DNA of 64,000 bases. Origin: Gigaspora rosea. Taxonomy: Eukaryota > Glomeromycota > Glomeromycetes > Diversisporales > Gigasporaceae. A model generated the notes under the pieces. That model was not told the DNA's origin. It did no database searches and saw only the letters and a program-made list of their open reading frames with translations. Location: assembly GCA_003550325.1 (NCBI GenBank), contig QKWP01000640.1:16136-80135 (forward strand). Direction: 5' to 3'. Positions 31,956-43,507 of this stretch are shown here, piece by piece (the stretch's first letter is position 1; each line of letters starts with the position of its first letter). Both the position numbers and the translations under genes were made by a program.

Positions 31956-32465
31956 ATTCTATAATACTTCTATATGCTTATTTATACTAAAGAAAATCCA
32001 ATAAAATATTAGTTTTAAAGTATATTTTGGTAAAATTTGAAAAAAAAATTTATTGTTTATAATTTTTTTAATTTATTAAATTTAGTACAAAAAGCTAACA
32101 GATTCTCCGTTAACAAATCTAAGTAACGGTAATAAAAAAACACTTAGATTACGTTAAGTGATCATATGTAGAGCCAGAAAGAGCAATGATCACATATTTC
32201 TTAAGTTATCTTTAATCATTTACTGTACATAGTCTGTACATCATTAATCATAAGAAAAGCAAAGTTGTATATGATAATTTAATTTTAAAAACATCAATAC
32301 TGTATAATACTGTATCGCATAAAATCTTTATTTGAATGTCAAGCATCAAAGGAATGATTATTTTATTTATATCATGAACGTAATGAAATTCTTATTAAGA
32401 TAATAACAGATTTTTTTATAAAAAAAAAAAAAAAATAATCTGTAATCTAATTCTACTAATTTATA

Positions 32466-34451
32466 TTAAAAGTTTACATACTCTATAAAATCAGTTTTTA
32501 AAAGCCAAATAGATTCATATACTGGACTGAAGGAATTACTACATGTAATTGTTGAAAGATGAAGAGTACCATCTTGAGGTGCGATAGTCCAAGAGCAATC
32601 ATCAACTGTGTCACCAGGTTCACCGTGAACACAAAGACTTCGATGAACACCAACAAGATTTTTAATATTCACAGGGTCATCAATACTCTCAAGGAAACAA
32701 CCTAAAGAGACAAATTCATCTGGATCATCAGTTAAAGGTTGGATTCTGTAGTAATCGTAAATATCGGAGTAACGTAATTTTCTACTTTTAACAATAGGAC
32801 GTAAGAGACCTTCTGCATACGGTTTCTCTCTGATTAAAATTCCAAATATTCCATCACTATTTTTAAAATAGGAAACCGCTAGCCATTTCCTTTAATAAAA
32901 GATATTGCAAAATAATGAACAATTTAATAAATAATTTGATTTAATAAATAATTTAATAAATAATTTATAATAAATAATTTATAATAATAATTTATAATAA
33001 ATAATTTATAATAAATAATTTATAATAAATAATTTATAATAAATAATTTATAATAAATAATTTATAATAAATAATTTAATAAATAATTTAATAAATAATT
33101 TAATATAATAAATAATTTAATAAATAAGTTAATAAATGATTAACTTTAAATAGAATCTTACCATTTACTTCCTTGATTGACGATAGGTCTGGTTCCTAGC
33201 TTATGATTTTCAAGTTCTGTAGCATTTTTTGTTGAAGAAACTATCGTGTATTCCAAATAAGGAGGGTCAAAAGATTTGAATTTCCTTTTGTGAATGTTAA
33301 TATAAACTGGCCAAGCATCTATAAACTGTTTTCTTCGGGTTTCATCTTCAACCAAATCACCAATGAATAAAAGACTTTATAATAAAAAAAAAAATCTATG
33401 TTAGAGTTTTTTGACAAAATTATATTCAAGTTTATAAGTAAAATAGGAAATACCTGTCTGATCTATCAAATGTTATAAAAGCAGGGTTATTTGGAACAGT
33501 AGCAGCCCAAGCATTCATATTTGGATGCAACATATCATTTCCAAGAGCTCTAATATCACCACCACATCCATGAATATCAATAACACTATTTTGTCTAAAT
33601 TTCAAAACTTCAAATTCATCATATTCATCAGGTAATTCACCACAAATTATTTCAGAAGCAGCAGCTTTCGCTACTAATTTTAAATCAACATTGGAATTAT
33701 GAGTAAGTTTATTAGTGCTTGCACTAATAACGATACGACCACCCATTTTAAGACTACGAATAAAATGAGAACCATATCTACGAAAAATTATTTCTGGATC
33801 AATTTTTGGATCATTAATTTCAGATCGAATTTCAGGTTTAATATATTTCTTTAATATTGAAGGAGATGAAGTAAGATGAAGAAGATGAGATGAATAATCA
33901 TATTGAATTCGACTAAATTTTCGAAATTTATTATAATCGACGACTTTCCCAAATTCTGTATCTAAAGAGCCAGTGAAACCACATATTTTTACTAAAGAAT
34001 ATATTTGATTGATAATATCAGTATAAAAAAAATGATTCAATGATTTTATATGCTTTTTAAGTTGTTATTCATATTAAAAGAAAATACCTCCAATATCTAC
34101 AGTATTCGAAAGACATTCATGATATTCATCTAGACTTTCACCAGCAACTGAGATATACTCGACTGCTATTTTTGGATAAAACTAATACAGTGATACAAGT
34201 AGAAAAGAAATTAAATATTGAAAATAGTATACGATATATAATATTTTAGGTAAATTTTTGTAAATTTTACAAGTCATACATACGTTAACAATATTAGGTA
34301 TGAAATAAGATTGGCCATTAAGTTTTCTTTCATATGTTGGAATATCGCTCCAGTCAAAGAAATTTTCAGTACATGATTCACTTTGTGCATATTGACCATT
34401 TAAGTAATCATATCCGGAACCAAGTTCATCGAGTCCAGGTATCCAAGCCAT
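32466..34451 (-). CDS. MACPF-domain protein (478 aa, five exons)
   Basis: Membrane-attack-complex/perforin family. Exons by my reading: 34451-34284, 34181-34088, 33991-33454, 33374-33162, 32889-32466; phases fit. The MACPF signature YGSHF is at aa 160-164, followed by KMGG. No signal peptide is evident (start MAWIPGLDELG), so it may act inside the cell or leave by a non-classical route; MACPF proteins insert hairpins into membranes as oligomers, but some are non-lytic. The roughly 200 aa after the domain have CVHGEPGD and SLGCFLE and are unassigned. An alternative acceptor at 34053 with donor 34100 would make exon 3 longer; I prefer the 33992 acceptor for its TTCTTTAG tract. Intron 4 (33161-32890) is swollen by a minisatellite. 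Confidence 0.8.
32936..33130. repeat. Minisatellite in MACPF intron 4 (TTTATAATAAATAA-type)
   Basis: About fourteen units of 13-14 bp, almost only A and T, inside the intron between 33161 and 32890. It accounts for most of the length of that intron. Confidence 0.9.
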
Positions 34452-34532
34452 TTAGATAAGAATCTAAGTACGTACAAATTTAGGAAAAGACGAATGTTTT
34501 CAATTACTATGTTGCGTTATTACTGTTTTACG

Positions 34533-34543
34533 TTTATTTATAA
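34533..34543 (-). promoter_or_regulatory. TATA-like box upstream of the MACPF gene
   Basis: The minus strand reads TTTATAAATAA about 85 bp before the ATG. Position is plausible; sequence alone is weak evidence at this A+T content. Confidence 0.3.
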
Positions 34544-35024
34544 ATCTATTTTATCCATATTTAGACATTAGTTGGCAGGATCTTGTTAGGGACGCGTTAA
34601 ATATACAGTAGTTATACAGTGTACCAAATTTACTACTGTACTACGTATAAAATTAATTGTCCAAGTTGTAAAATTACAAACCGATTCATTTATTCATTTG
34701 AATAATTAACAATTTGACGTAATCAAATTAATACAGTATAATCGTTGAACAGTAGCTGATTTTTTGTAGGGATGGTAATTAAAAACAAGTAATAATTATG
34801 ATATGTATATATTTAAAATCCAGTCAGATTTCACTATTCGCATCACATGTTTTAAAACTTCACTGACAGTAATTTTTGATAGTATTTGAAATTTTACCAT
34901 TGTCTATAATTCTTATCCACATATGAGCATAAACTGTATTACCATATATTATTTTAAATTTCTTATAAGAGTTAGTATGACTAAATTAGTCATGTGGTGA
35001 TACATCGTCAGTATAACTTTACGT

Positions 35025-35450
35025 CAGGGACCTGCAATAATTTGGATGCCAAATTGCAAAAATTTATTTGGGTATTGACTAAAATTTGGATAAATTTGGA
35101 TAAAAAATTTAAATATTGACTAAAATTTGGATAAAATTTGGATAAAAATTTTATATATTTGGAATTATTTGGAATATAAATCATTTTATTTCAATTCCGA
35201 AACTTCCTGACAGACACGCGCCACAATTCCTAAAGCTTCCGACAAGACTTTATCTAAAACTTTGGGCCCACGATTTTCCGGGTTCCCAAATACTTTATTT
35301 TTATCGGTTAGATCACATGAAACCAGAAAAATTCATCAAAAATTTGGCCAAAATTTGGACGTTTGGGGCAAAATTTGGAAAAATTTGGATTAAGTACCAA
35401 AATTTGGAAAAATTTGGAAAAATTTGGATCCAAATTTTTGCAGGTCCCTG
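35025..35450. mobile_element. hAT-like MITE, 426 bp, perfect 8-bp target duplication CTTTACGT
   Basis: Ends CAGGGACCTGCAA and the inverse of TTGCAGGTCCCTG. CTTTACGT flanks both sides (35017-35024, 35451-35458). The interior is built of AAATTTGGA(T/A)AA words. It lies between the divergent MACPF and F-box genes, about 190 bp before the F-box ATG. Confidence 0.9.
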
Positions 35451-35639
35451 CTTTACGTACCTATACGTAATTCGGGTATTAGATAGCTGAATCACGTTAC
35501 CTGTTAAGTACTGTATATAATTAGTAGAAAACAACGTTTCACAACATTTTAGTTTATAACAAATTCACAAATTTTAACTAAACGTTAATCTTTTTTTTTT
35601 TTTTTTTGATTTAAAAAAAAAAAAAAACCAACCAAAAAA

Positions 35640-36923
35640 ATGATAACATTACCAAACGAATGTCTTTTAGAAATATTTAACAATCTTCGAAATTATCGAG
35701 GAAGTTTATATTTATGCCTTCTTGTAAACCGTCAATGGTGTAGAATTATTGTACCAATATTATGGAGTGAACCAAAAGGTTATTTTATTGATAAAAGATT
35801 TATAAGAACATGCCTTTTAACATTAAATTCAAAAGAACAATCACTTTTAATACCTTTTAAAATAAACTTACCAAATTATCCAAAACCTTTATTTGAATAT
35901 ACAAGTTATATTATACAAATATCTGTTAATAATTTTTTAAGTAAAGGAATTAAAGATTGGCTTTATTATGAAGGTTATAAAACGAATAAATCTCGTACTT
36001 GTAAAGATGATGGACTTGTAGATACTATTGAATGTTTATTGATTTCAATGTTTATAAGAACAAGTAAGAAACTTAAATATTTAAGTTTTAATGGAATTAT
36101 TTATAATAAAACATTGTTTTTAGAAAATATTTATAAAAACAATACAATTATCTCATTAAATCTTCTTAATAATCGTTTGAATTCTGAGGAAGGAAAGATA
36201 TTGGCCGAAATTCTCTATAAAAATACTACTTTAACTTCTTTAAATCTTCAATATAATCAACTTGGTTCTGATGGTGGGAAATTATTGGCAAAGGCATTAT
36301 GTAAAAATACCACTTTAACTTCTTTGGATCTCACTGATAATAAACTTGGTTCAGAGGGAGGGAAGGCACTAGCAGAAGCTCTCTGTAAAAATAATACTCT
36401 AACTTCTCTAAATCTCGAAAATAATCAACTTGGTTTTGAGGGAGGAAAGGCATTAGCAGAGGCGCTTTGCAAAAACAATAGATTAATTTTTTTGAATCTT
36501 GCATGGAATAAACTTTGTATTAAAGGAGGAACAATATTAGCGGAAGCTCTTTGTAAAAATTCCACTCTAATTTCTTTAAATCTTGCTTGGAATAAACTTG
36601 GTTCTGAGGGAGGAAAAGCATTAGCAGTGGCTCTTTGTAAGAACACTACATTAACTTCTTTAAGACTTTATGGTAATCAGATTGGATTAGAAGGGGGTAT
36701 AGCATTAGGTGATGCTCTTTGTATAAATTATACCCTAACTTCCTTAAATCTTTTTAATAATCAACTTGGCTTTGAAGGAGGAAAAGTATTAGCTGAGGCA
36801 CTTTGCAATAATACTACTTTAATTACTTTATATCTTGGTTACAATAAAATTAGTTATAAAAATATATGTATATTGAAAAAAATTCTTTGTAAAAATACTA
36901 CTTTAACTTCTTTATATTTTTAA
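35640..36923 (+). CDS. F-box and leucine-rich-repeat protein (427 aa)
   Basis: An F-box at aa 1-45 (LPNECLLEIFNNL...CLLVNRQWCRIIVPILW) should bind Skp1 in an SCF ubiquitin ligase. From about aa 167, nine full 28-residue leucine-rich repeats of the ribonuclease-inhibitor type (N-T-T-L-T-S-L-x-L-x-x-N-x-L-G-x-E-G-G-K-A-L-A-E-A-L-C-K) would choose the substrate, and a tenth stops after nine residues at TAA. Single exon. The stop is formed at the first base of a poly-A tract, so the last repeat may be truncated. The ATG is preceded by poly-T and poly-A. Repeats 2-6 are very similar, which suggests recent internal duplication. Confidence 0.9.
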   Translation: MITLPNECLLEIFNNLRNYRGSLYLCLLVNRQWCRIIVPILWSEPKGYFIDKRFIRTCLLTLNSKEQSLLIPFKINLPNYPKPLFEYTSYIIQISVNNFLSKGIKDWLYYEGYKTNKSRTCKDDGLVDTIECLLISMFIRTSKKLKYLSFNGIIYNKTLFLENIYKNNTIISLNLLNNRLNSEEGKILAEILYKNTTLTSLNLQYNQLGSDGGKLLAKALCKNTTLTSLDLTDNKLGSEGGKALAEALCKNNTLTSLNLENNQLGFEGGKALAEALCKNNRLIFLNLAWNKLCIKGGTILAEALCKNSTLISLNLAWNKLGSEGGKALAVALCKNTTLTSLRLYGNQIGLEGGIALGDALCINYTLTSLNLFNNQLGFEGGKVLAEALCNNTTLITLYLGYNKISYKNICILKKILCKNTTLTSLYF

Positions 36924-37553
36924 AAAAAAAAAAATCATTCTAATAAAAATATTTAATTACAATTTATCGTTATAGATTAATAAAAAAAAATTACTAAAAT
37001 TCATTAATTATAAATGTGAACAATCTTTCTCTAACTATTAAAATTTGTAATTTAAAATAAATTATTTAATCTATCTTTCGCAAAATAAAATTACTTTTTT
37101 GATCAATAAAATTTAGTATGAACTGTGAACTGTTAATTATTGTTGACATTTTTTGTTATAACGTTAACTAAAAAGTATTGCCAATAATACATCGTTATTG
37201 CTGATACTGGTTCATATTACGTAAAAAAAAAAAAAAAAAAAAAGTTTGCATGATAAAAGATAAGTATTTTCAATTAATCTTGACTAAAAATTTAAATCGA
37301 TCCTTTTTTTAATTTTTGCCCTATAGTTAATTAAAATCAAAAGTTAATTAAAAACAAAAATTAATTAAAAACAAAAGTTATCGATCTTCCACGAAATAAT
37401 AGTAATAAATTATAAAAAATTGTCTTCAATTAATATTACAAAATAAAATCATATTAATGCAACAATTGAGAATAGGTTAACTTTTTATCCAAACGAAATA
37501 CTGTATTGATAATTGTTTCCCTATCAACAGAATCATCTGTTTTCAAGTGTTCA
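36924..37553. other. Intergenic, 3' flank of the F-box/LRR gene
   Basis: Poly-A at 36921-36933 and a longer one at 37219-37241. Three copies of TTAATTAAAAACAAAA-type words at about 37327-37380. No gene. Confidence 0.5.
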
Positions 37554-37748
37554 TTAGTATGTTAAAGTAGTGTATTTCCTATTGGTTTCAGGCATTAGTA
37601 GGTGATTAATTATTTCTTTTTGATAATCACGAAGAGTGTGAATGACTCATTGAGCGTTTTTGTGTATCACTACCGGATTGAATTTTTTTTTACCCATAGT
37701 CAATAACTTATCTGTAACTAATAATTTTCGATGTTTTCCAAAGTTCAT
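37554..37748 (-). pseudogene. Coding relic, 65 codons with one stop
   Basis: Minus frame from ATG at 37748 to TAA at 37554, broken once by TGA. It reads MNFGKHRKLLVTDKLLTMG, KKKFNPVVIHKNAQ-stop, VIHTLRDYQKEIINHLLMP, ETNRKYTTLTY. Protein-like but unrecognised; it may belong to a transposon. The plus-strand frame at 37660-37905 overlaps and looks less convincing. Confidence 0.3.
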
Positions 37749-37754
37749 TTCCGG

Positions 37755-39120
37755 AAAATACAGGAACCAATTTTCATTGTCCGTTAATATCCAGATCTGT
37801 CAAGATCGCCCCTGTATTAACGTTCAGATCAGAACGAAGCTTTATTATCCAGGCTTATATGTTTTGCGTCATTTCACAATTTATGTCTATTTCAAGTTGG
37901 TCTAAGTCATTCTTAAATTTTGAACTGACGCACGTACTTTATTTCTCAATCTGTGAAAAATTAAAAAAAATTAAGATTATATAATAATATCATAAACGTT
38001 CATTTGCATAAATAAAATGATAAAAATTTACATAAAATTTTATATAAATAAATTTTTTTTTTAAAAAAAAACATAAATTTGCGTAAATTACAATTATTGC
38101 TTTATAAATTTAAATAAACAAAGCATAATCAATAAAAAAAAGCACAGCTGTAAAAAATTCGCATGATTAAAAAATTTTAATAATTTTTGCATAACTACGT
38201 AGAACGCACTCACATCGTTTTGTACATAGTAAATTACTTCTTTTGAGCCTGCAACTCTTCTTTTTCTTGCAAAGTGTAACGTCAATTTTCATTTGAATTA
38301 ACACCGAATTGACGATTTCCAGTGCCAATGCTTTTAAAACACTTTATTCATGAATGCATTCATGAATGGCATCATCAACTAATGTTTGCAAGATAAAACA
38401 TTACCACATATAAATCTTTTAATTGTATATTAAAATTTTATTAACATCATCAAAAAAAATCTTTCACCAGATTTTTGTCATGACTAACATGCTTCGTCAC
38501 AGCACAAATTATAATAAAATAAGCTTTGCGTCCCTAGGTTATTTTCAATTGTATGAAAATTTTTAATTACACAAATATAAAGAATTTTAAAATTTTAGTT
38601 ATAAAATATTTAAAATTTGGGTTGTGAATCGCTTGGATTTTTAAGTGTAATTAAACATTAATTATATTTATTTCGATCCATTAAAGAATGTACATATATT
38701 TTTCCTTTGATGAATAAACTTTTTAAATATTCGATCAAAGATTTCACGAGCCAGAAAGTTGTATTATTTCATATTATAAACATTTGAAAGCTTTACTTTT
38801 CTTTTAATATAATTAATTTGACATATGTAATATGTAATATATTTGTAGTATAATAAAATTGTGTACTTAGTTTAAAGGTGATGTCTGGCTCCCGCTAATT
38901 TTGTCAACCCCTGTATAAATTAATTAATCAAAAAGTCTAATCATTAACATCTGCAATAAATAAACCTACATATATGATGATTAATAAAATTGTAAGTAAA
39001 TTATATGATTAGTAATTTAAAGTCTTCTACGTAAAATGCACGCATTAATATAAATTTATAAAATATTCTATATATTTAAAATTGACGTATAATATTCTGT
39101 TAAAAATTTTTATTTCAAAT
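37755..39120. other. AT-rich intergenic, no gene
   Basis: Contains a short perfect palindrome TTCATGAATGCATTCATGAA at about 38349-38368. Nothing else supported. Confidence 0.45.
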
Positions 39121-39121
39121 T

Positions 39122-39190
39122 TAAGAGCCTAATAAGTAAGGCTCCAGTCTTATGAAACGTCGCCATTTTATTACTAGTTTATAATTGGAG
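39122..39190. repeat. Dispersed direct repeat, copy 1 (copy 2 at 40262-40325)
   Basis: CTATGAAACGTCGCC-type sequence (here TTATGAAACGTCGCCATTTT) followed by TTATTACTAGT recurs in the same orientation about 1.1 kb later. Two further short matches (GATGTCTGGCT(C/T)CCGC) stand at 38881 and 39232. Confidence 0.6.
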
Positions 39191-39717
39191 TGAAAGACCT
39201 ATCTATCTATGGTGTGCTAGATTTAGGCGATGTCTGGCTTCCGCCCCTGTAATGATGATAATACTGATTTTTTTAATAATAATATGTTTTCATTTTTTTC
39301 AATTATACTTGAATTATTTTTTTTTGTTTTATATACTGTATTATATTTGAATCGACCTTTTTATTTAAATTCACTACTAAAAGTTGACCCGTCATTAAAT
39401 TATAGGTTAGATTTAACCATTTTTAATCAATTTTACAATATATAATCTATTATATAATAGAGTTATCCGTTTTCATATTAAATTTAACGGATATTCGACG
39501 GATATTATTATTAGATTTAGTATCCAAGTGGTGCTCGTAATTTACGGATTTATCCAATATTCCACGAGATATAGGTGAATAATCTACATCTTCTTTAAAT
39601 GTCCATTGCATAATATGCGAGATGTAAATTAGTGTTGAATGAAAATGACAGTCGTATGAGTCTTAACCAATTATCTGGTGTATGTGAAAATTAAAATAAC
39701 CGAATCAAGCAGTCATA

Positions 39718-39905
39718 TTAAACACTCATTATGATTATTTAACACTGTTAAAATAATCATTCTAATAGTTCTTTATTGTTAGTGTTAAATAATCATTCTA
39801 ATAGCTCTTTATAGTTAACGATAAATAATCATTCTAAAAAACTCATTGTTGTGTTAAATAATCATACTAAAGGCCCTTTATTGTTGTGTTGTAAAACCAT
39901 TCTAA
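39718..39905. repeat. Tandem repeat, about 46-48 bp unit, four copies
   Basis: Units of TTAAATAATCATTCTAA followed by AGCTCTTTATTGTTAGTG, diverging towards the right. Confidence 0.75.
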
Positions 39906-40587
39906 CAAGCTTTTTAAGATAAGCATTTTTAGCGTTTGGATTAGTATGGTTAAGATACTGTTATGATATAGCTCATGATTCGTTAAACATTTGATCAACT
40001 TTCATAAAAAAAGGCGATGTAAATGAGTTTATAAATATATATTTTCAAAATCCTTCATACCAAGGTTTAACATACTGAATAATAACAATATATAATATAA
40101 GAATTGAAAAGTATATGTATATAATAGAGATTAGTTTAATGGCAGAGATTGCCATTCTTATAACTTTATGAATTATTAACAAATTAGCGATTAAATTTTT
40201 ATTCAGATTATAAATTATTTTGATGATAATATAAGTTACAGTACTAACTTTTATTTAAACTCAAAACCTAATACATAAGTCTCCAGCTCTATGAAACGTC
40301 GCCGGTTTATTACTAGTAATCAATTCAAAATCAACCTAAATTGCGAAATAACGCAGAATATCTGTACGATGATAGGGTGCTCCCGAAAGTACATCAAACC
40401 ATAATAAATAGTAATGAAATTTAGACTGAGCTAGCAACAATGTCAATAATGATAATAGCATTATTATGACACATCACAATTATATTAGGTTTTAATAAAC
40501 CTGCTAAAATCTAATTAGTTAAAAAAATTAAAAACAAAAAAAAACCATTTAAAAAATTAAAACCATTTTAAAAAAATAAATTTACTA

Positions 40588-40730
40588 CAGTCAAACCTCC
40601 ATAAATGCAAGTCATAAATACCAAACTTCTGATAGCTTGCATTTAGAGAACAATAAGAAAACTGCATTTATGGTTGGCATTTAGAGAGACGCTGTACTTA
40701 GAGGGCTGCATGTAGAGAGGCCTTACTGTA
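40588..40730. mobile_element. pogo-like MITE, 143 bp, TA target
   Basis: CAGTCAAACCTCCATAAATG at the left, GAGAGGCCTTACTG at the right, flanked by TA. Internal inverted words GCATTTAGAGA recur. Same family as 40818-40927 and 52265-52440. Confidence 0.75.
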
Positions 40731-40817
40731 CTTAGTACTTTTTAACAAAAAAAAACAATATTTAAAAATTTGTTATTTTGTTTATAATTTTATAATTTAA
40801 TTTATTTTTTATTTATA

Positions 40818-40927
40818 AAGTCAAATCTCTTTAAATACAACCCCTCTAAGTTCAACACCTCTCTAAACGCTACCTTTAACTCCAGCCCAAATACATACCA
40901 GACTTGCATTTAGGGAGGCTTGCTGTA
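40818..40927. mobile_element. pogo-like MITE, 110 bp, TA target
   Basis: AAGTCAAATCTCTTTAAATA to GCATTTAGGGAGGCTTGCTG with TA on both sides. A shorter, older relative of 40588-40730. Confidence 0.65.
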
Positions 40928-41490
40928 TCTTATTACTTTTATTTATGCTTTTTTTAATATTTTTTTCTATATTTTTTTTATAAATTTTTTTTTTTTTAAA
41001 TAATTATTTTAGTTTTCTTTAATAACTTTATATATGATAAATATTAATATACTGTAAAATTATCATTATTTGTTTTCTAGTTACTTAACTGATTCGTTTG
41101 ACCCGGTCAGAAAAATTTTCGGGCTCGTGACTCGTAAAAATTCTAACGCGTACGTACGAGTCAGTATGAGGCGGATACAGCTCTATACACTCCTAGATAT
41201 ATTAATTTAAGCCTTCAATCGTTAATGTCTTCTATATCGTTCTGTTTGGTGCGTATTGTAATGACTTTTTTGTCAATAGCGACAATGTAAATAACTAAAT
41301 TCGATTTCTATACCAATGGTTTTTTTTATTAATTCGATTTTCTGAGAATTGTTTGACGTAAATTTGTTTGTTTGCTATAGCTTCATTGTTCATGCATTGT
41401 AATGAGAACTCGTCAAGGACTTTTTTTTTGTGATATTTTTGTTAAAGATTTATTATCTTTTCAAAGGTTATTTGGTTAGATCTTCCCCAG

Positions 41491-41650
41491 TATCGCCCTA
41501 AAGTAACGATTTATCTAAAGTAGCGCCTGGCTAAAATTAAGCCTGAAACTAGATTTTCATGCATGCATTAAATCGTAATTTTAGCCAGGGCGCTATTTTA
41601 GATATATAAAATAGCTATTTTAGATAAATCACTACTTTAGAGCAACATTA
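41491..41650. mobile_element. Foldback MITE with CTAAAGTA ends
   Basis: The left arm CTAAAGTAACGATTTATCTA faces the inverse of TAGATAAATCACTACTTTAG. A central pair CTGGCTAAAATTA / TAATTTTAGCCAG completes a long stem. Non-coding; exact ends unclear. Confidence 0.65.
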
Positions 41651-41865
41651 CCATTCCCCTTCCATCCATGAAATTTCAGAGTTGCAATGATTGATAACAG
41701 GCCGGTCAGCTATTGTAAATCCAAAGTTTTATACAAATTACTTATTACCGTATAAATATTTCCAGGTGAGTTTTTTTAAAAAAAAAAAAATCTTACAAGT
41801 CTTTAATTTTTTTTTTTTTCTGGAAAAAGAGAATAAATTTGGTAATTAAAAATTAAAAGCCGGGT

Positions 41866-41925
41866 TGGCCGGGTCACTTTAAAATCATATGTTATGAGAA
41901 ACAATTAATTAACTTTATGTGGGCT
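41866..41925. mobile_element. Solo right end of a PIF/Harbinger-like element
   Basis: GCCGGGTTGGCCGGGTCA...TTAATTAACTTTATGTGGGC followed by TTA parallels the right end of 26678-27691. No left end found nearby. Confidence 0.5.
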
Positions 41926-42421
41926 TACTAATGATTCAAATCAAAATTTTATTATTGGGAAGATCACGAGACTAAGGTCTCGGTTTATCTACCATTATTA
42001 CCTTGTTAGCAAAGAAACACGCAATTTTATTTATTTATTGAAGCTAAATTTTAGTGTTGCGGTGGTAATTCTTAATTAGCTATGGAGTGGCATGTTTCAT
42101 TATTTGTGACATTAGTGATTTTATTTTCAATAAGGTATCATATATGAATTTTTCTGAGTGATTAAAATACAGCTATGATTAAATTATCGCTCAAGTTTTA
42201 ATAAATCATTTTGCCATGTAATATTGTGATCTATACGAGAATATTTGATATCATATTTGCGTAATTAAAGCTCTATAAAAATCATATAAATAAATTTTGT
42301 TAAAAAAAAAAAAAAAACTTTATCATATCATCACACAAGTCTGCTGGCATTGTTTTTTTTCAATTTTGTTTTTTTCTCACATAAATCAAATATTATTTTT
42401 TTCATTTAAAAAAATTTCATC

Positions 42422-43507
42422 ATGATTTATCTTTGTACATTATTCACTATATTACTTATTGCTGAACTTCTTCACATAGTAGCATACCTTAAAGTACTTT
42501 TTAGTATTTCATTCCCAGGTGGTCATTACACAGCTCAACAACTTTGGAATCGTTACATTTATTTATGGTTTGATTTATTAACTGTATTAATCTCATATAT
42601 TATGTTGAATTTGACGTTTGTGAAATCGGAAATTTCTATGACACCAATGATTCAACAACAAGATAAAAATCCGTATTATGATTTCATGAAAATTGATATC
42701 ATAAGAAAAGGATTTGAATTATTTGATTATGTACAGTCAATTAAATGTGTAGAATGGAATTGCGTGGAATTGAGCGAAAATGAGATGACTCTTTTCTACT
42801 TTGTCACAACTGTTTTATTTGTTGGTCATGTCGCACTCCATTTATTTTATATTTGTGGATGGTTCATCGGCTACAATGAATTCCTGAAAACTATGTCAAT
42901 GCAAGAGACTAATACAACTGATGAAGAAACATACACGCGTGAAACGAATGCATCTACTGATAATATCACACGAAATAATATTTACGAAATGTTTAATATG
43001 ACAAATTTTGACATGTCAAATCAAACATTGAATGAGGAAGAAATAACCGGTTTAAATGATAAAAAATTTCAAAATGATTATTATTTTCAAGATGATATAA
43101 AAAAAGTAGACAAATTCTCACATTTTACACCTTCACTTGGTGACGATGCTACAGCTAGTCAATTGTTGGACTTGTTGAGAGAAAATACTCAATCTACAAT
43201 TGTTGATGATGATTTATCTCCCACTCAATTTATTACTGATAACCAAGAGTATTTTATGGAATATATGGCAAATACCAGCAGTCAAGATTCGTCTACTGCA
43301 GTTTCTGAAGTTGATCAAGCTCAGAGTTCAAATGTATATTTGGGAAGACAGTACGTTGACAAAGTATTAATTTGGTCAATGGCTCAAGGATGGGAGGCAG
43401 AGCGGCGTACATCCTGGCATTGCATACATACCATTAGAACAGGATTTGATATTTTGGTTCATACGGTATTTGTTATGTGTCACGTAAAGGTTTTACATAA
43501 TTTGTGA
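42422..43507 (+). CDS. Hypothetical multi-pass membrane protein (361 aa)
   Basis: Single-exon frame with clear codon bias. Hydrophobic helices at about aa 3-29, 46-66 and 123-150, and a weaker one at 340-358. Between helices 3 and 4 lies a roughly 170-residue acidic, Asn/Thr/Ser-rich region. Seven N-x-S/T sequons (63, 164, 176, 181, 192, 200, 284), six of them in that region, suggest that it faces the ER lumen or outside. No catalytic motif is recognised. The start follows a long pyrimidine-rich leader. The fairly polar segment YLGRQYVDKVLIWSM (306-320) might be amphipathic. Function unknown; possibly lineage-specific. Confidence 0.75.
   Translation: MIYLCTLFTILLIAELLHIVAYLKVLFSISFPGGHYTAQQLWNRYIYLWFDLLTVLISYIMLNLTFVKSEISMTPMIQQQDKNPYYDFMKIDIIRKGFELFDYVQSIKCVEWNCVELSENEMTLFYFVTTVLFVGHVALHLFYICGWFIGYNEFLKTMSMQETNTTDEETYTRETNASTDNITRNNIYEMFNMTNFDMSNQTLNEEEITGLNDKKFQNDYYFQDDIKKVDKFSHFTPSLGDDATASQLLDLLRENTQSTIVDDDLSPTQFITDNQEYFMEYMANTSSQDSSTAVSEVDQAQSSNVYLGRQYVDKVLIWSMAQGWEAERRTSWHCIHTIRTGFDILVHTVFVMCHVKVLHNL

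Noticed and set aside
32936-33130. CRISPR-like array
   Set aside because: Units are contiguous 13-14 bp without spacers, inside an intron of a eukaryotic gene.
36425-36646. Minus-strand frame under the LRR gene
   Set aside because: A periodic shadow of the 84-bp LRR units.
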